A DNA stretch of 64,000 bases from Clostridia bacterium. GTDB taxonomy: Bacteria; Bacillota; Clostridia; Christensenellales; CAG-138. The position numbers and the translations under genes are program-made. Shown here piece by piece: positions 33,962 through 43,186 of this stretch. The DNA lies in the NCBI GenBank assembly GCA_016292635.1, contig JAEDIC010000010.1, positions 1 through 64,000 of the forward strand, given 5' to 3'. Within the stretch, counting starts at the first letter, position 1; each line of letters opens with the position of its first letter. The notes below the pieces were generated by a model that was given only the letters and a program-made list of their open reading frames with translations, ran no database searches and was not told where the DNA came from.

Positions 33962-35196
33962 ATACCTTTTGACAAAATAAGTTTCCTTAAAAGATTCAAA
34001 GCGTTCAGTGTCGTACTTGCGCGTACCCTTTCCCGGTCACCCTTAATGTGAAATTCATAGGATTCGGTACTTTCAGCAGTAGATAAACCTACAAACACAT
34101 GGCCTATCTGGTTCGGTGCGCCGGTTGGACCTGCATAGCCGGTGGTGGATATGCCTATATCCGCACCGGAGGTTATCCGTATGCCCTCCGCCATTTCTTT
34201 TGCGGTCTCCGCGCTTACGTCGGTATGTTCCTCAAGGGTTTCAGCCTTAACCCCCAGGCGATTCATCTTTGATTCAATGGAGTATGTTACAGCACCCTCC
34301 ACGAACCATGCTGAGCTTCCCGGAACAGATATGAGCCGGGAAGCGATCATGCCGCCTGTGCAGCTTTCAGCCACAGCCAGCTTATAGCCGTTTTTTGCCA
34401 GCAATTCCGCACAGACCTCATGCATATCCAAACCACGGGAAGAATAAACGTGCTCCCCCACCCGCTGGTATATTGCATCCATTACAGGAATAATAAGGCG
34501 GTCCCCTTCTTCCTCATCAGCGCAGCGGGCAGTAATGCGCAGAGTGGTCTCCGCAGCCTTGGCATATGGCGCGATGGTGGGGTTCGTTTGTGCGTCAACT
34601 ATGTTCTGGATATCATGTTCAACCTGAGACTCTCCCCTGCCGAATATGCGAAGAGTGCGGGAATAAAACCTGCAGCTGCTGAGCTTCTGCAAATACGGAA
34701 CTACCGAAGCCTCAAACATGGGCTCCATCTCCCAGGGCGGTCCCGGCATCATAATGGCAGCATTGCCGTTCATTTCTATTATGCAGCCCGGCGCTGAGCC
34801 GTTTGGATTGGGCAATATTATGCAATGCTCCCTTGGAAACATCACCTGCTTGAAGTTGTTCGGCGTGCACTGATATCCTCTGGAGGTCATGCGCTCAATA
34901 AGCTCTGCTTTGCATTCACTATTTATCTCCAGCTCAAGGCCGAAGTAATCCGCTATTGTTTCTTTTGTAAGATCATCTTCGGTAGGCCCCAGGCCGCCGG
35001 TGAAAATAAGTATATCCGAGCGGGAAAAGCCTGTGCGGATACATTCTTTCAACCTGTCGTGATTATCGCCTACGGTAGTGTGATAGTACAGGTTTATACC
35101 AAAATCCGCCAGCCGTCCGGAAATATACCTGGCGTTGGTGTTCAATATCTGCCCCATAAGCAGCTCTGTTCCGACCGATATGATTTCAGCGTTCAT
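33934..35196 (-). CDS. cinA: CinA: nicotinamide-nucleotide amidase / competence-damage protein
   Basis: This 420-aa two-domain protein has an N-terminal MoaB/MogA-like domain (1-170; ISVGTELLMGQI, TGGLGPTEDD, MPGPPWEM) linked to pyrophosphatase activity. The C-terminal CinA domain (about 260-415; LAVAESCTGGMIASRL and GYAGPTG) has the catalytic Ser and deamidates NMN in characterised members. It sits between pgsA and recA, the usual Firmicutes order, and probably shares their transcript. Confidence 0.95.
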   Translation of the reverse strand: MNAEIISVGTELLMGQILNTNARYISGRLADFGINLYYHTTVGDNHDRLKECIRTGFSRSDILIFTGGLGPTEDDLTKETIADYFGLELEINSECKAELIERMTSRGYQCTPNNFKQVMFPREHCIILPNPNGSAPGCIIEMNGNAAIMMPGPPWEMEPMFEASVVPYLQKLSSCRFYSRTLRIFGRGESQVEHDIQNIVDAQTNPTIAPYAKAAETTLRITARCADEEEGDRLIIPVMDAIYQRVGEHVYSSRGLDMHEVCAELLAKNGYKLAVAESCTGGMIASRLISVPGSSAWFVEGAVTYSIESKMNRLGVKAETLEEHTDVSAETAKEMAEGIRITSGADIGISTTGYAGPTGAPNQIGHVFVGLSTAESTESYEFHIKGDRERVRASTTLNALNLLRKLILSKGMYKPDKYMI

Positions 35197-35208
35197 AATA
35201 AGCGGCCT

Positions 35209-35748
35209 CTATTTAAAATCAATGCACTTCCTGTTTTTGGAAATATACTCGTATGCGGATACTACCGTAAAGAATACGGATATCCAAACCATCCAAACAT
35301 CCAGCCTGAAGCCGAATACCTTAAGCACTACATCATGCAGCATTACCATGACCAGGGCTATGGCCTGAGTGGTAGTTTTAATCTTACCCAGCCAGTTTGC
35401 AGCTATAACTACGCCGCTGCCGGCGGAAACCAGCCGGAAGCCGCTTATGAGAAACTCACGGGCAATGATAATTATTGCGGCAATGGGGTCAAGCATCCCC
35501 TTTGCGGTAAGCATGATAAGAGCGCTCGCAGTAAGCAGTTTGTCGGCTATCGGGTCCATAAGCTTGCCGAAGTTGGTGACCATATTGCGGGATCTTGCAA
35601 GATAACCATCCGCAATATCGGTAATAAAGGCCACAACAAATATCACGGCGGCTGCATAGACGGCCCAGGGAGCATCTACATAGAAGCACGCGATAAACAG
35701 GGGTACGAGACAAATGCGTATAAGGGTCAGTTTGTTGGGAAGGTTCAT
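35209..35748 (-). CDS. pgsA: CDP-diacylglycerol-glycerol-3-phosphate 3-phosphatidyltransferase
   Basis: This 179-aa integral membrane enzyme makes phosphatidylglycerophosphate, the first step to phosphatidylglycerol. The CDP-alcohol phosphotransferase motif is complete: ADGYLAR, eight residues, G, three residues, D, three residues, D (ending FGKLMDPIADK). There are about five TM helices. Its start overlaps the rimO stop by four bases, so the two are coupled. Confidence 0.95.
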   Translation of the reverse strand: MNLPNKLTLIRICLVPLFIACFYVDAPWAVYAAAVIFVVAFITDIADGYLARSRNMVTNFGKLMDPIADKLLTASALIMLTAKGMLDPIAAIIIIAREFLISGFRLVSAGSGVVIAANWLGKIKTTTQAIALVMVMLHDVVLKVFGFRLDVWMVWISVFFTVVSAYEYISKNRKCIDFK

Positions 35749-37040
35749 AACTCCTCTCCTTCCATATCATAAGGTCCTGCGCCGGTTATTCTTACCATGG
35801 TAAAATCGCCGGGCTTAAGTTCCTTGTTTTTTAATGAAAACATTATTGTACCGTCAACTTCAGGGGCTTCCGCATAGGTTCGTCCGTAAGCGATATCGCC
35901 GCTTACCTGCTCGATTATGGTCTCAGCAACGGTGCCTATCCTTTTCCGGTTGTAAGCAAGGGATATTCCCTGCTGCAGCGCCATAACTTCATCCAGCCGC
36001 CGCCGTTTTACGGCTTCATCCACCTGATTTGGCATATCGGCCGCAGGCGTATCATCCTCCCGAGAGTAGGCAAAGGCGCCAAGACGGTCAAAACTGTGGG
36101 TACGCAAGAAGTCGGTCAATCGTACGAATTGTTCCTCCGTCTCTCCGGGGAAGCCGGTTATGACTGTGGTCCTCAGTATGAAATCCGGTGCTTTATCTCT
36201 GATATACTCGATAATATGCCGTATATGCTCCGCAGAACCATGACGGTTCATTGCATTAAGCATATCGGGATCAATGTGCTGAATTGGCATATCGATATAG
36301 TTCACGAGCTTCGGCTCTGAAACTATGGTATCGATAAGCTCCTCATCAACTGTATTTGGATATGTGTACAGCACCCGTATCCAGTGAAGCTTTTCTATTT
36401 TGCAAAGCCGCCTCAGCAGCTCGCTCAGCATGGGTTTGCCGTATATATCCGAGCCGTACGCGGATGTATCCTGGGCTATTACGGTAAGCTCACGCACTCC
36501 GCTTTCAGCCAGTTCCTCCGCCTCTTTGATAAGCTTTTCCATGGGTACGCTTACCCTGCCGCCCCGTATAAGGGGAATAGCACAATATGTACAGCGATTG
36601 TCACAGCCATCCGCAATGCGCAGATAGGCGCTGTATGAGGGCGTGGTGATAAGCCTCGGTTCGCCGCAGCTGCTGTAGGCGACGCCCACGGCTGTGGATA
36701 TTGCCTTCACAAGACCCGCCTGATCCTTTACGCCCCAGAAGATATCCACCTCAGGTATTTCATCACGCAGTTCATCGGGATAGCGCTGGCTGAGGCAACC
36801 GGAAACCACAAGAAGTTTACACTTTCCTGCAGTTTTGTACTGGGCCATTTCCAGTATCGTACCTATGGATTCTTCCTTGGCGGGCTCGATAAAGCCGCAG
36901 GTATTTACTATTATGACCTCAGCCTGGGATTCATCTGAGGTTATGCGAAAACCCGCCTCACGAAGATGACCCAATATAAGTTCGCTGTCCACACGGTTTT
37001 TTGAACAGCCAAGGGATATAATTCCCGCAGTTATCGCCAA
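35745..37040 (-). CDS. rimO: Ribosomal protein S12 methylthiotransferase RimO
   Basis: This radical-SAM enzyme methylthiolates an aspartate of ribosomal protein S12. Auxiliary cluster cysteines are in ISLGCSKNRVDSE, VNTCGFIEPAKEES and VSGCLSQRY. The radical-SAM motif is in CDNRCTYCAIPLIRGG, and a TRAM domain is at the C-terminus. SLGCSKNRVD marks RimO and not MiaB. I place the start at TTG 37040, eight bases behind GGAGG that overlaps the ftsK stop. It gives a 431-aa protein with the usual N-terminus, whereas the longer frame adds 18 unrelated residues inside ftsK. Confidence 0.93.
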   Translation of the reverse strand: MAITAGIISLGCSKNRVDSELILGHLREAGFRITSDESQAEVIIVNTCGFIEPAKEESIGTILEMAQYKTAGKCKLLVVSGCLSQRYPDELRDEIPEVDIFWGVKDQAGLVKAISTAVGVAYSSCGEPRLITTPSYSAYLRIADGCDNRCTYCAIPLIRGGRVSVPMEKLIKEAEELAESGVRELTVIAQDTSAYGSDIYGKPMLSELLRRLCKIEKLHWIRVLYTYPNTVDEELIDTIVSEPKLVNYIDMPIQHIDPDMLNAMNRHGSAEHIRHIIEYIRDKAPDFILRTTVITGFPGETEEQFVRLTDFLRTHSFDRLGAFAYSREDDTPAADMPNQVDEAVKRRRLDEVMALQQGISLAYNRKRIGTVAETIIEQVSGDIAYGRTYAEAPEVDGTIMFSLKNKELKPGDFTMVRITGAGPYDMEGEEL

Positions 37041-37044
37041 AGCA

Positions 37045-39543
37045 TTATTCCTCCGTAGAAGTATTTCCGCCTGCAAGCTGCTGATATTCGGCAAAGCTGC
37101 CTACCAGAAGCTTACGGGGTTTGCTGCCGTCAAAACCGCTGACAACCTTCATCTGCTCCATTATGTCTATAAGTCGCGCCGCCCTTGCATAGCCCACGCG
37201 AAGCCGACGCTGTATCATGGAAATTGAGGCTTGTCCGCTTTCCAGCACTATCTTTACAGCATCATCCAGCAGCTCATCTTCCTGCTTGCCGTTGCCCTGC
37301 CCCATCGCGATATCCACGGCGGAAGAAACCTCCTCAAGGGATATTTCAGCATACTTAGGGGCATCGTCGTCGCTCTGCTGGACGGCAAAAAAGTCCATTA
37401 CATCCTCCACCTCTTCGTCGCTCACGAAAGCACACTGAACACGTACAGGCTTTCCCGCGCCGTTTGCGTGGAACAGCATATCTCCCCTTCCAAGCAGCTT
37501 TTCTGCGCCGCCAGTGTCCATAATAACACGGGAATCCACGGCGGAAGATACTGCCAGCGCAATTCGGGAAGGTATATTGGCCTTTATAAGGCCGGTGATT
37601 ATGTCGGTAGAAGGCCGCTGAGTAGCTACGATAAGATGTATGCCTGCGGCACGGCCCAGCTGGGCAAGGCGGCATATTGATTCCTCAACGTCCTTTGCCG
37701 CAACCATCATAAGGTCAGCCAACTCGTCTATGATTATTACCAATCTAGGCAGCCTTTCAGCGGGATCTTCCTGCAGGGAATTATAGCGGGAGACGCTCCT
37801 GGCGTTTACCTTGGACATCTTCAAATACCGTTGATCCATTTCCATTACGGCCCACTTAAGAGCGCCTGCCGCCTTCTTGGGGTCGGTAACAACAGGCATA
37901 AGCAAATGGGGCATGGGTGAATAAACCTTCAGCTCAACCTGCTTGGGGTCAATGAGAATCAGCCGCACATCGTCGGGCTTTTTGCCGTATACAAAACTCA
38001 GTATGATATCGTTTATGCATACGCTCTTGCCGGAGCCTGTGGAGCCTGCGATGAGCAGATGGGGCATTTTATCAAGATCGGCGCAAACCACATTGCCGGC
38101 AATGTCCTTGCCGAGGCCAAAGCGCAGCGCTGAATTTCCTTCGGTAAACTCAGGTGATTCTATAACTTCACGAAGCAGCACTGGCACAGTGTCCCTGTTG
38201 GGTATCTCAATGCCGATGGCGGACTTTCCGGGAATGGGAGCCTCGATACGCACCCGTGGCGCAGCCAGCGCGAGGGCAATATCATCTGACAGGCTGGTGA
38301 TCCTGTTTACCCTAACACCCTGGGCGGGGTGCAGCTCAAACCTGGTGATGACCGGGCCAACGCTGTAATTGATGACCCTTGCCTGTATATTGAAGCTGGC
38401 AAGGGTTTCCTCCAGCTTTTTACCTTTTGCAACGGGGGATTCTGAACTTTTGCCATAAACTGCGGCAGGTTTCTTAAGCCGATTTATAGGCGGCGCAACG
38501 TATACCGGCGGCTCCGGAGCTATTGACGCTTCCGCTTCCATAACCTCCTTCTTGGTTGCCTTAACCGGCTTAGCAGGGGGGATCACCTCATCTTCTTCCG
38601 GATCCATAATCTGTTGTTTAAGCGCGCTTTCTTCGACTGCAGAGAGTATATCGAAGGGATCATCATCGTCGGACAGACGCTTTGGCAAAGCACCCTTTTC
38701 AGGGATGAGGGAAATATCGCCGTTCCAGTCGTTCGCGTCTTCACGGCGGCGGACTATATGGCTTTCGTCTGAATTTTTACGTTTTTTCTTTATGGTCACG
38801 GGCGCTTCATCAATGCCCAATGTTTCGGTATACAGCCCTTTGCCATCAGCATTCACTGCCTTTTTTTTAGGCGGAAATACCTGTTCAAAGCCCATTTCTT
38901 CAAAATTATACGTCTCCCGGCGAGCCTGTTGCTGCACATGGGCAGTATGCACTTTTTCCGTAACGGTTTCTACGCCGTTCTTTATGCCGCTGCCGACTTT
39001 TTCGCCCATGGCACGAATGGAAAGCTTTGTGGCAACGAGAAAAACTATAAGTATCGCGGCGCCAAAAAAGATATATGTGCCCGCAGGGCCCAACAGCTTC
39101 AATGAAGGATATGCGGGCAGAGCTCCCAGCAGACCGCCGCCCCTAAAGTATATCTTTCCATAAAGATACGCATCGGAATAATAAGACCATATGCCCTTGC
39201 TGGAAATAGTGCCTCTGGTTGCAGCATGTATTATGACCAACAGGCACACCACGCCTGCGAACAGCAGCCACAGGGTGGATTCCGTATTGTTCGATTTGGA
39301 CATGATAATGGAAAGCACGCCGATGCCCGCCAGTATCACAGGCACAGCGTAGCCTGCGACGCCGAACATGCCAAAGCAGAAGTTCTTTACCGCAGTGCCT
39401 ATTACACCAACTAAATCGGTATATATGCCGGCGCCTAAAAACAAGGCTATGGCGATAAAGCAGACGCCGACTATCTCACGTTCCGTCTGTTCTTCCCTTG
39501 CCTTGCCGGATTTTTTTACCACCTTGGTGTCCTTTTTAGCCAT
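37045..39543 (-). CDS. DNA translocase FtsK/SpoIIIE
   Basis: This 832-aa hexameric DNA pump has about four N-terminal TM helices (25-190), a charged linker (about 195-370), the alpha/beta motor (about 380-740) and a C-terminal winged-helix gamma domain (about 765-825, ISMIQRRLRVGYARAARLID) that reads polar DNA sequences. Walker A is GSTGSGKSV, and Walker B lies in LVIIIDELADLM. It acts at the division or sporulation septum. Whether it is the FtsK/SftA or the SpoIIIE paralogue cannot be settled here. Its stop is followed within five bases by rimO. Confidence 0.93.
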   Translation of the reverse strand: MAKKDTKVVKKSGKAREEQTEREIVGVCFIAIALFLGAGIYTDLVGVIGTAVKNFCFGMFGVAGYAVPVILAGIGVLSIIMSKSNNTESTLWLLFAGVVCLLVIIHAATRGTISSKGIWSYYSDAYLYGKIYFRGGGLLGALPAYPSLKLLGPAGTYIFFGAAILIVFLVATKLSIRAMGEKVGSGIKNGVETVTEKVHTAHVQQQARRETYNFEEMGFEQVFPPKKKAVNADGKGLYTETLGIDEAPVTIKKKRKNSDESHIVRRREDANDWNGDISLIPEKGALPKRLSDDDDPFDILSAVEESALKQQIMDPEEDEVIPPAKPVKATKKEVMEAEASIAPEPPVYVAPPINRLKKPAAVYGKSSESPVAKGKKLEETLASFNIQARVINYSVGPVITRFELHPAQGVRVNRITSLSDDIALALAAPRVRIEAPIPGKSAIGIEIPNRDTVPVLLREVIESPEFTEGNSALRFGLGKDIAGNVVCADLDKMPHLLIAGSTGSGKSVCINDIILSFVYGKKPDDVRLILIDPKQVELKVYSPMPHLLMPVVTDPKKAAGALKWAVMEMDQRYLKMSKVNARSVSRYNSLQEDPAERLPRLVIIIDELADLMMVAAKDVEESICRLAQLGRAAGIHLIVATQRPSTDIITGLIKANIPSRIALAVSSAVDSRVIMDTGGAEKLLGRGDMLFHANGAGKPVRVQCAFVSDEEVEDVMDFFAVQQSDDDAPKYAEISLEEVSSAVDIAMGQGNGKQEDELLDDAVKIVLESGQASISMIQRRLRVGYARAARLIDIMEQMKVVSGFDGSKPRKLLVGSFAEYQQLAGGNTSTEE

Positions 39544-39612
39544 TTATACATACTCCTTCTATCATACACTGTATTATACACTATATATTGTACTTTTAAA
39601 AGTGCCGTCCAA

Positions 39613-39646
39613 CAAAAAAACAGACCCGTCCTATGACGGGCCTGTG
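39613..39646 (-). terminator. Terminator of the ispH-rpsA gene
   Basis: On the minus strand ACAGGCCCGTC and GACGGGTCTGT pair around ATAG and are followed by TTTTTTT. It separates this unit from ftsK. Confidence 0.9.
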
Positions 39647-39667
39647 AAAATTACGGTGTATTTTTGA

Positions 39668-41899
39668 TTAGTCTTCGAACTTGAAGCCTGCGAACTTATC
39701 GGCGAGAGAGGTGGTTGCCTTCTCAACGGGGGGCAGGTCATACTCGTTCTCCTCGCGGCGCTGACGACGACGCTCGGCACGCTCGGCTTCGCGGGCCTCG
39801 TTGGCGGCCTTTGCGGCCTCGGCGGCGGCAGCACGCTCAGCTGCACGCTCGGCGGCTACGCGCTCACGTTCTGCCTTCTCGGCAGCCAGCTGCTCGGCGA
39901 TCTCAGGGTTCTCCTCCAGGATAACGTCGCGGCGGCTCAGACTGATGCGCTTTGCTTCGGGATTTACATCCAGGACCTTGCAGCGTACTACATCGCCTAC
40001 GTTGATCTCGTCCTCAACCTTCTCAATGCGCTTTACGCCAACCTGAGAAATGTGAATAAGGCCGTCAATGGTGGGCTCAAGAGCTACGAATGCACCGAAG
40101 GATACGATGCGCACTACCTTGCCCTCAACGATGGCGCCAACGGGGTACTTTTCGGCGGCCATGGTCCAGGGCTTGGGCTGCAGCTGCTTGTAACCAAGGG
40201 ATACGCGCTGCTTCTCAACATCCACGTCACGGATGAGGACTTCGATTTCCTGACCGATGCTCAGCACATCGGAAGGATGCTTTACACGGCCCCAGGCGAT
40301 GTCAGTAACGTGTACCAGACCGTCGATACCGCCAATGTCAACAAATGCGCCAAAGTCTGTAAGACGACGAACAACACCATTTACCTTGGAACCGACTTCC
40401 AGGTTGGTCCAGAGTTCCTTCTTGGCAGCCTCGGCCTCGGCCTGCATGATGGCCTTGCGAGAAGCTACGATGCGCTTGCGGGACTTGTCAATTTCGATAA
40501 CCTTTACCTTCAGCTCCTTGCCTACGAATTCAGCAATATTCTCAACGTACTTGGTGGACAGCTGAGAGGCGGGAACGAAAGCGCGGATACCGTTTATGTT
40601 GGCAATAAGGCCGCCCTTGACGACTTCCTTACCTACGGCGTCGAAAACCTTATCCTGAAGATTCTCTTCATCCTGCATAAGGTTGTCCCACAGCTTCTTG
40701 CTCTCTACGTTCTTGCGGGAAAGCAGTACGTTGCCTTCGCCGTCGTTGACCTTTATAACCTCAACCTCGATCTCATCGCCTACCTTAACTACTTCGGCAG
40801 GATCGACCTCGGCATCGGAAGAGAATTCGTTGCGTGGAATAAATCCGTCGGATTTGTAGCCGATGTTTACGCATACTTCGCCGTCAACTATCTGTACGAC
40901 GGAACCTTTGATGATCTGTCCGTTCCTGATGCGTACCAGTGTCTTCTCAAACACTTCTTCAAAGCTGAGCTCAGCGGGCTCGGCATTCTCGGCAACGGAT
41001 TCCTGGACGGCAGCTGCTGCTACCGCCTCTACGTTTTCTTCTACGGGGCTTGCAGCCATCGTCTTTTCCAGTTCGCTCATTCTTTCAATAACCTCCAATA
41101 TTATCCATTTCGGCGTCGATGCGCCTCCAACAAAACCTATTATATCATTAATATCAATATTTTCAAGGGTAAGTTCGTCTACTTTTGCGATAGAATCTAC
41201 GTTTTTGCAGTATTTTTTACATATTGCATACAGTTTTTTGGTGTTGGCGCTGTGATGACCGCCCACTACTATCATTCGCGAGCATTTTTTGCTGAGTTCC
41301 TCCGCTTCCTGCTGGCGCAATCCGGTGGTATTGCAGATGGTATTAAATGTAATCAATTCGCCGCATCTCTCCCTTACCACAGCCTCGGTGTTAGCGAATT
41401 CCGCCGCATTTGCTGTGGTCTGTGATACAAGGCATACTTTATCGACATACTCAAGCTCAGCTGCCTGTATTGGGTCCGCAATTATCCTTGCGCCATTTGG
41501 GCTCCATCCCTCAATACCCCTGACCTCTGGATGGCCTGCCGTTCCGAATATCACTATGGAGTAACCTTTTTCGCCATACTCGCTTACGATATTATGTATG
41601 CGCTTAACAAAGGGACAGGTGGCGTCCACTGGCCTTAATCCCCTCCTTTTGCATTCATCGAGTTCCTTTGGACCTGCGCCGTGAGAGCGTATTATTACGG
41701 TGCTTCCTCCGGGTATATCTTCCAGCCTTTCGGCAGGGATTATGCCCTCGTTTTTCAGTTCTTCTATAACATCCGAGTTGTGTATAAGCTCGCCGTAGGT
41801 ATACACTTTTCCCTGCTTTTCCCGTTCAGACCGAGCCATCTCTATGGCCCGGTCAACGCCAAAGCAGAATCCTATATTATCAGCGATGACAAGCCGCAC
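39668..41899 (-). CDS. IspH-ribosomal protein S1 fusion
   Basis: This 743-aa bifunctional protein has IspH (4-hydroxy-3-methylbut-2-enyl diphosphate reductase) in residues 1-280. The three Fe-S cysteines lie in GFCFGVDRA, DATCPFV and NTICNTTG, with the His residues of the active site. A 50-residue linker leads to four S1 RNA-binding repeats (beginning near 330, 415, 500 and 585) and an Ala/Glu/Arg-rich tail. It thus joins the last step of the MEP isoprenoid pathway to an S1-like translation protein, an arrangement known in Clostridia. The start is GTG 41899 with GGAGG nine bases upstream, inside the end of plsC. A longer frame to 41941 has no homology. Confidence 0.95.
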   Translation of the reverse strand: MRLVIADNIGFCFGVDRAIEMARSEREKQGKVYTYGELIHNSDVIEELKNEGIIPAERLEDIPGGSTVIIRSHGAGPKELDECKRRGLRPVDATCPFVKRIHNIVSEYGEKGYSIVIFGTAGHPEVRGIEGWSPNGARIIADPIQAAELEYVDKVCLVSQTTANAAEFANTEAVVRERCGELITFNTICNTTGLRQQEAEELSKKCSRMIVVGGHHSANTKKLYAICKKYCKNVDSIAKVDELTLENIDINDIIGFVGGASTPKWIILEVIERMSELEKTMAASPVEENVEAVAAAAVQESVAENAEPAELSFEEVFEKTLVRIRNGQIIKGSVVQIVDGEVCVNIGYKSDGFIPRNEFSSDAEVDPAEVVKVGDEIEVEVIKVNDGEGNVLLSRKNVESKKLWDNLMQDEENLQDKVFDAVGKEVVKGGLIANINGIRAFVPASQLSTKYVENIAEFVGKELKVKVIEIDKSRKRIVASRKAIMQAEAEAAKKELWTNLEVGSKVNGVVRRLTDFGAFVDIGGIDGLVHVTDIAWGRVKHPSDVLSIGQEIEVLIRDVDVEKQRVSLGYKQLQPKPWTMAAEKYPVGAIVEGKVVRIVSFGAFVALEPTIDGLIHISQVGVKRIEKVEDEINVGDVVRCKVLDVNPEAKRISLSRRDVILEENPEIAEQLAAEKAERERVAAERAAERAAAAEAAKAANEAREAERAERRRQRREENEYDLPPVEKATTSLADKFAGFKFED

Positions 41900-42488
41900 T
41901 CTTTTTTTCCTCCAGCTCCGCCCTAAGCTTAATAAGCGCATCCGCTATGCGGTTCATAAACTCATCGTGGCTTTCCGCCCGGCCCATTCCTTCAAGGCCG
42001 TCGCGGCTGACAGGCTTGCCGACGATTATTCTTATCCTTGTTTCAGCATAGCCGTCCGGATCGATATACAGCGGAATTACCGGAGCGCCGGACTTAAGCG
42101 CAATAAATGCAGTGCCTTTTTCCAGCTCGTCAAGCTCGCCTGTAACGGAGCGCTTTCCCTCAGGAAATATACCGAACGCTTTGCCTTCCTTAAGCACTTC
42201 CATTGCCCTTTTCAATGAAGCTATGTCAGCGGTATGGCGGTTCACCGGGAACGCAAGCAACGCCGTGAAAAACAGCTTTCCCGCGCCTGTGAACAGCTCT
42301 TTTTTCGCCATAAAATGAACTATCCTCGGGCAGGTAAAAGCTATCGCCACGGGATCCATCAGCGATGCATGGTTTGCAACGTATATCGCCTTTCCCTTTA
42401 TTCGATAGTTTTCCTTATTGTAAACCTTGGGCTTGAATATCAAAAAGAACACGGGCCACAGCAGATATCTAAAGATATAATACAGCAC
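41880..42488 (-). CDS. plsC: 1-acyl-sn-glycerol-3-phosphate acyltransferase
   Basis: This 202-aa enzyme of the PlsC family makes phosphatidic acid. The catalytic H-x4-D is NHASLMD (about residue 40), and the glycerol-phosphate-binding motif is IFPEGKRS (about 110). A single hydrophobic N-terminal segment anchors it. It lies between cmk (three bases upstream) and ispH-rpsA (overlapping by 20 bases), the conserved clostridial order cmk-plsC-ispH. Confidence 0.93.
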   Translation of the reverse strand: MLYYIFRYLLWPVFFLIFKPKVYNKENYRIKGKAIYVANHASLMDPVAIAFTCPRIVHFMAKKELFTGAGKLFFTALLAFPVNRHTADIASLKRAMEVLKEGKAFGIFPEGKRSVTGELDELEKGTAFIALKSGAPVIPLYIDPDGYAETRIRIIVGKPVSRDGLEGMGRAESHDEFMNRIADALIKLRAELEEKKSAACHR

Positions 42489-42491
42489 CTG

Positions 42492-43172
42492 TTATACTTC
42501 CTCCCTGTGTATCCTGCCGAGAACCGCAGCTACCGCTTCATCGACGGTAAGGTCGGTAGTATCCACCAGTATGGCCTCAGGCAGCCGTACCAGCGGAGCA
42601 AACTCCCGTGTGCTGTCGTTATGATCCCGCTGGGCAATCTCAACGGCCATTTCCTCCACGGTTTTGCCCAGGTCCTGACCGCGCTCATGAAGTTCCTTAA
42701 GCCTGCGCCTCGCCCGCTCATCCACGGTTGCGGTCACATAAAACTTGTTATCGCATTCCGGGATAACATATGAGCCTATCTCCCTGCCGTCCATCACAAC
42801 ATCCGAAGCATGGGCAATATCACGCTGATACTGGGCCAGCTTTATGCGCACGGCGGGGATGGCGCTTATATCGGACGCTCCCTTGGATATTTCATTTGTG
42901 CGAATAAGTCCGGAAACGTCCTCGCCGTCAAGATAGGTATGCTGAACGCCATCCATATTCCTTGCGAATATCTCGGTGCGCTCCAAAAGAGGGATAACGT
43001 TTTCACTGTTGTTTGGATCTATACCCTCCCTTATGGCCTTAAGGGCCAGCGCACGGTACATTGCGCCGGTATCGAGATACAGTATCCCCAGCTCCTTTGC
43101 AACAGCCTTGGCAATGGTGCTTTTACCGGCTCCGGCAGGACCGTCTATGGCGATATTGATAAACCTCTTCAT
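42492..43172 (-). CDS. cmk: Cytidylate kinase
   Basis: This 226-aa kinase phosphorylates CMP and dCMP. The P-loop is IDGPAGAGKSTIAKA, followed by LDTGAMYRALA, DGREIGSYVIP and QRDHNDSTRE. Length and motifs are of the bacterial Cmk type. The ATG has a GGAGGCAT site. It heads the cmk-plsC-ispH-rpsA unit, directly behind an HI0933-family flavoprotein gene. Confidence 0.96.
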   Translation of the reverse strand: MKRFINIAIDGPAGAGKSTIAKAVAKELGILYLDTGAMYRALALKAIREGIDPNNSENVIPLLERTEIFARNMDGVQHTYLDGEDVSGLIRTNEISKGASDISAIPAVRIKLAQYQRDIAHASDVVMDGREIGSYVIPECDNKFYVTATVDERARRRLKELHERGQDLGKTVEEMAVEIAQRDHNDSTREFAPLVRLPEAILVDTTDLTVDEAVAAVLGRIHREEV

Positions 43173-43186
43173 AATATGTATGCCTC

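Noticed and set aside
33899..33965. LexA box at recA
   Set aside because: No GAAC-N4-GTTC palindrome is present. Only unrelated GTAC motifs are seen.
40052..41425. 457-codon open frame on the plus strand opposite the IspH-S1 gene
   Set aside because: It is antisense to a clearly conserved protein and reads as low-complexity hydrophobic sequence with no motif. It is a frame shadow of GC-rich codons.
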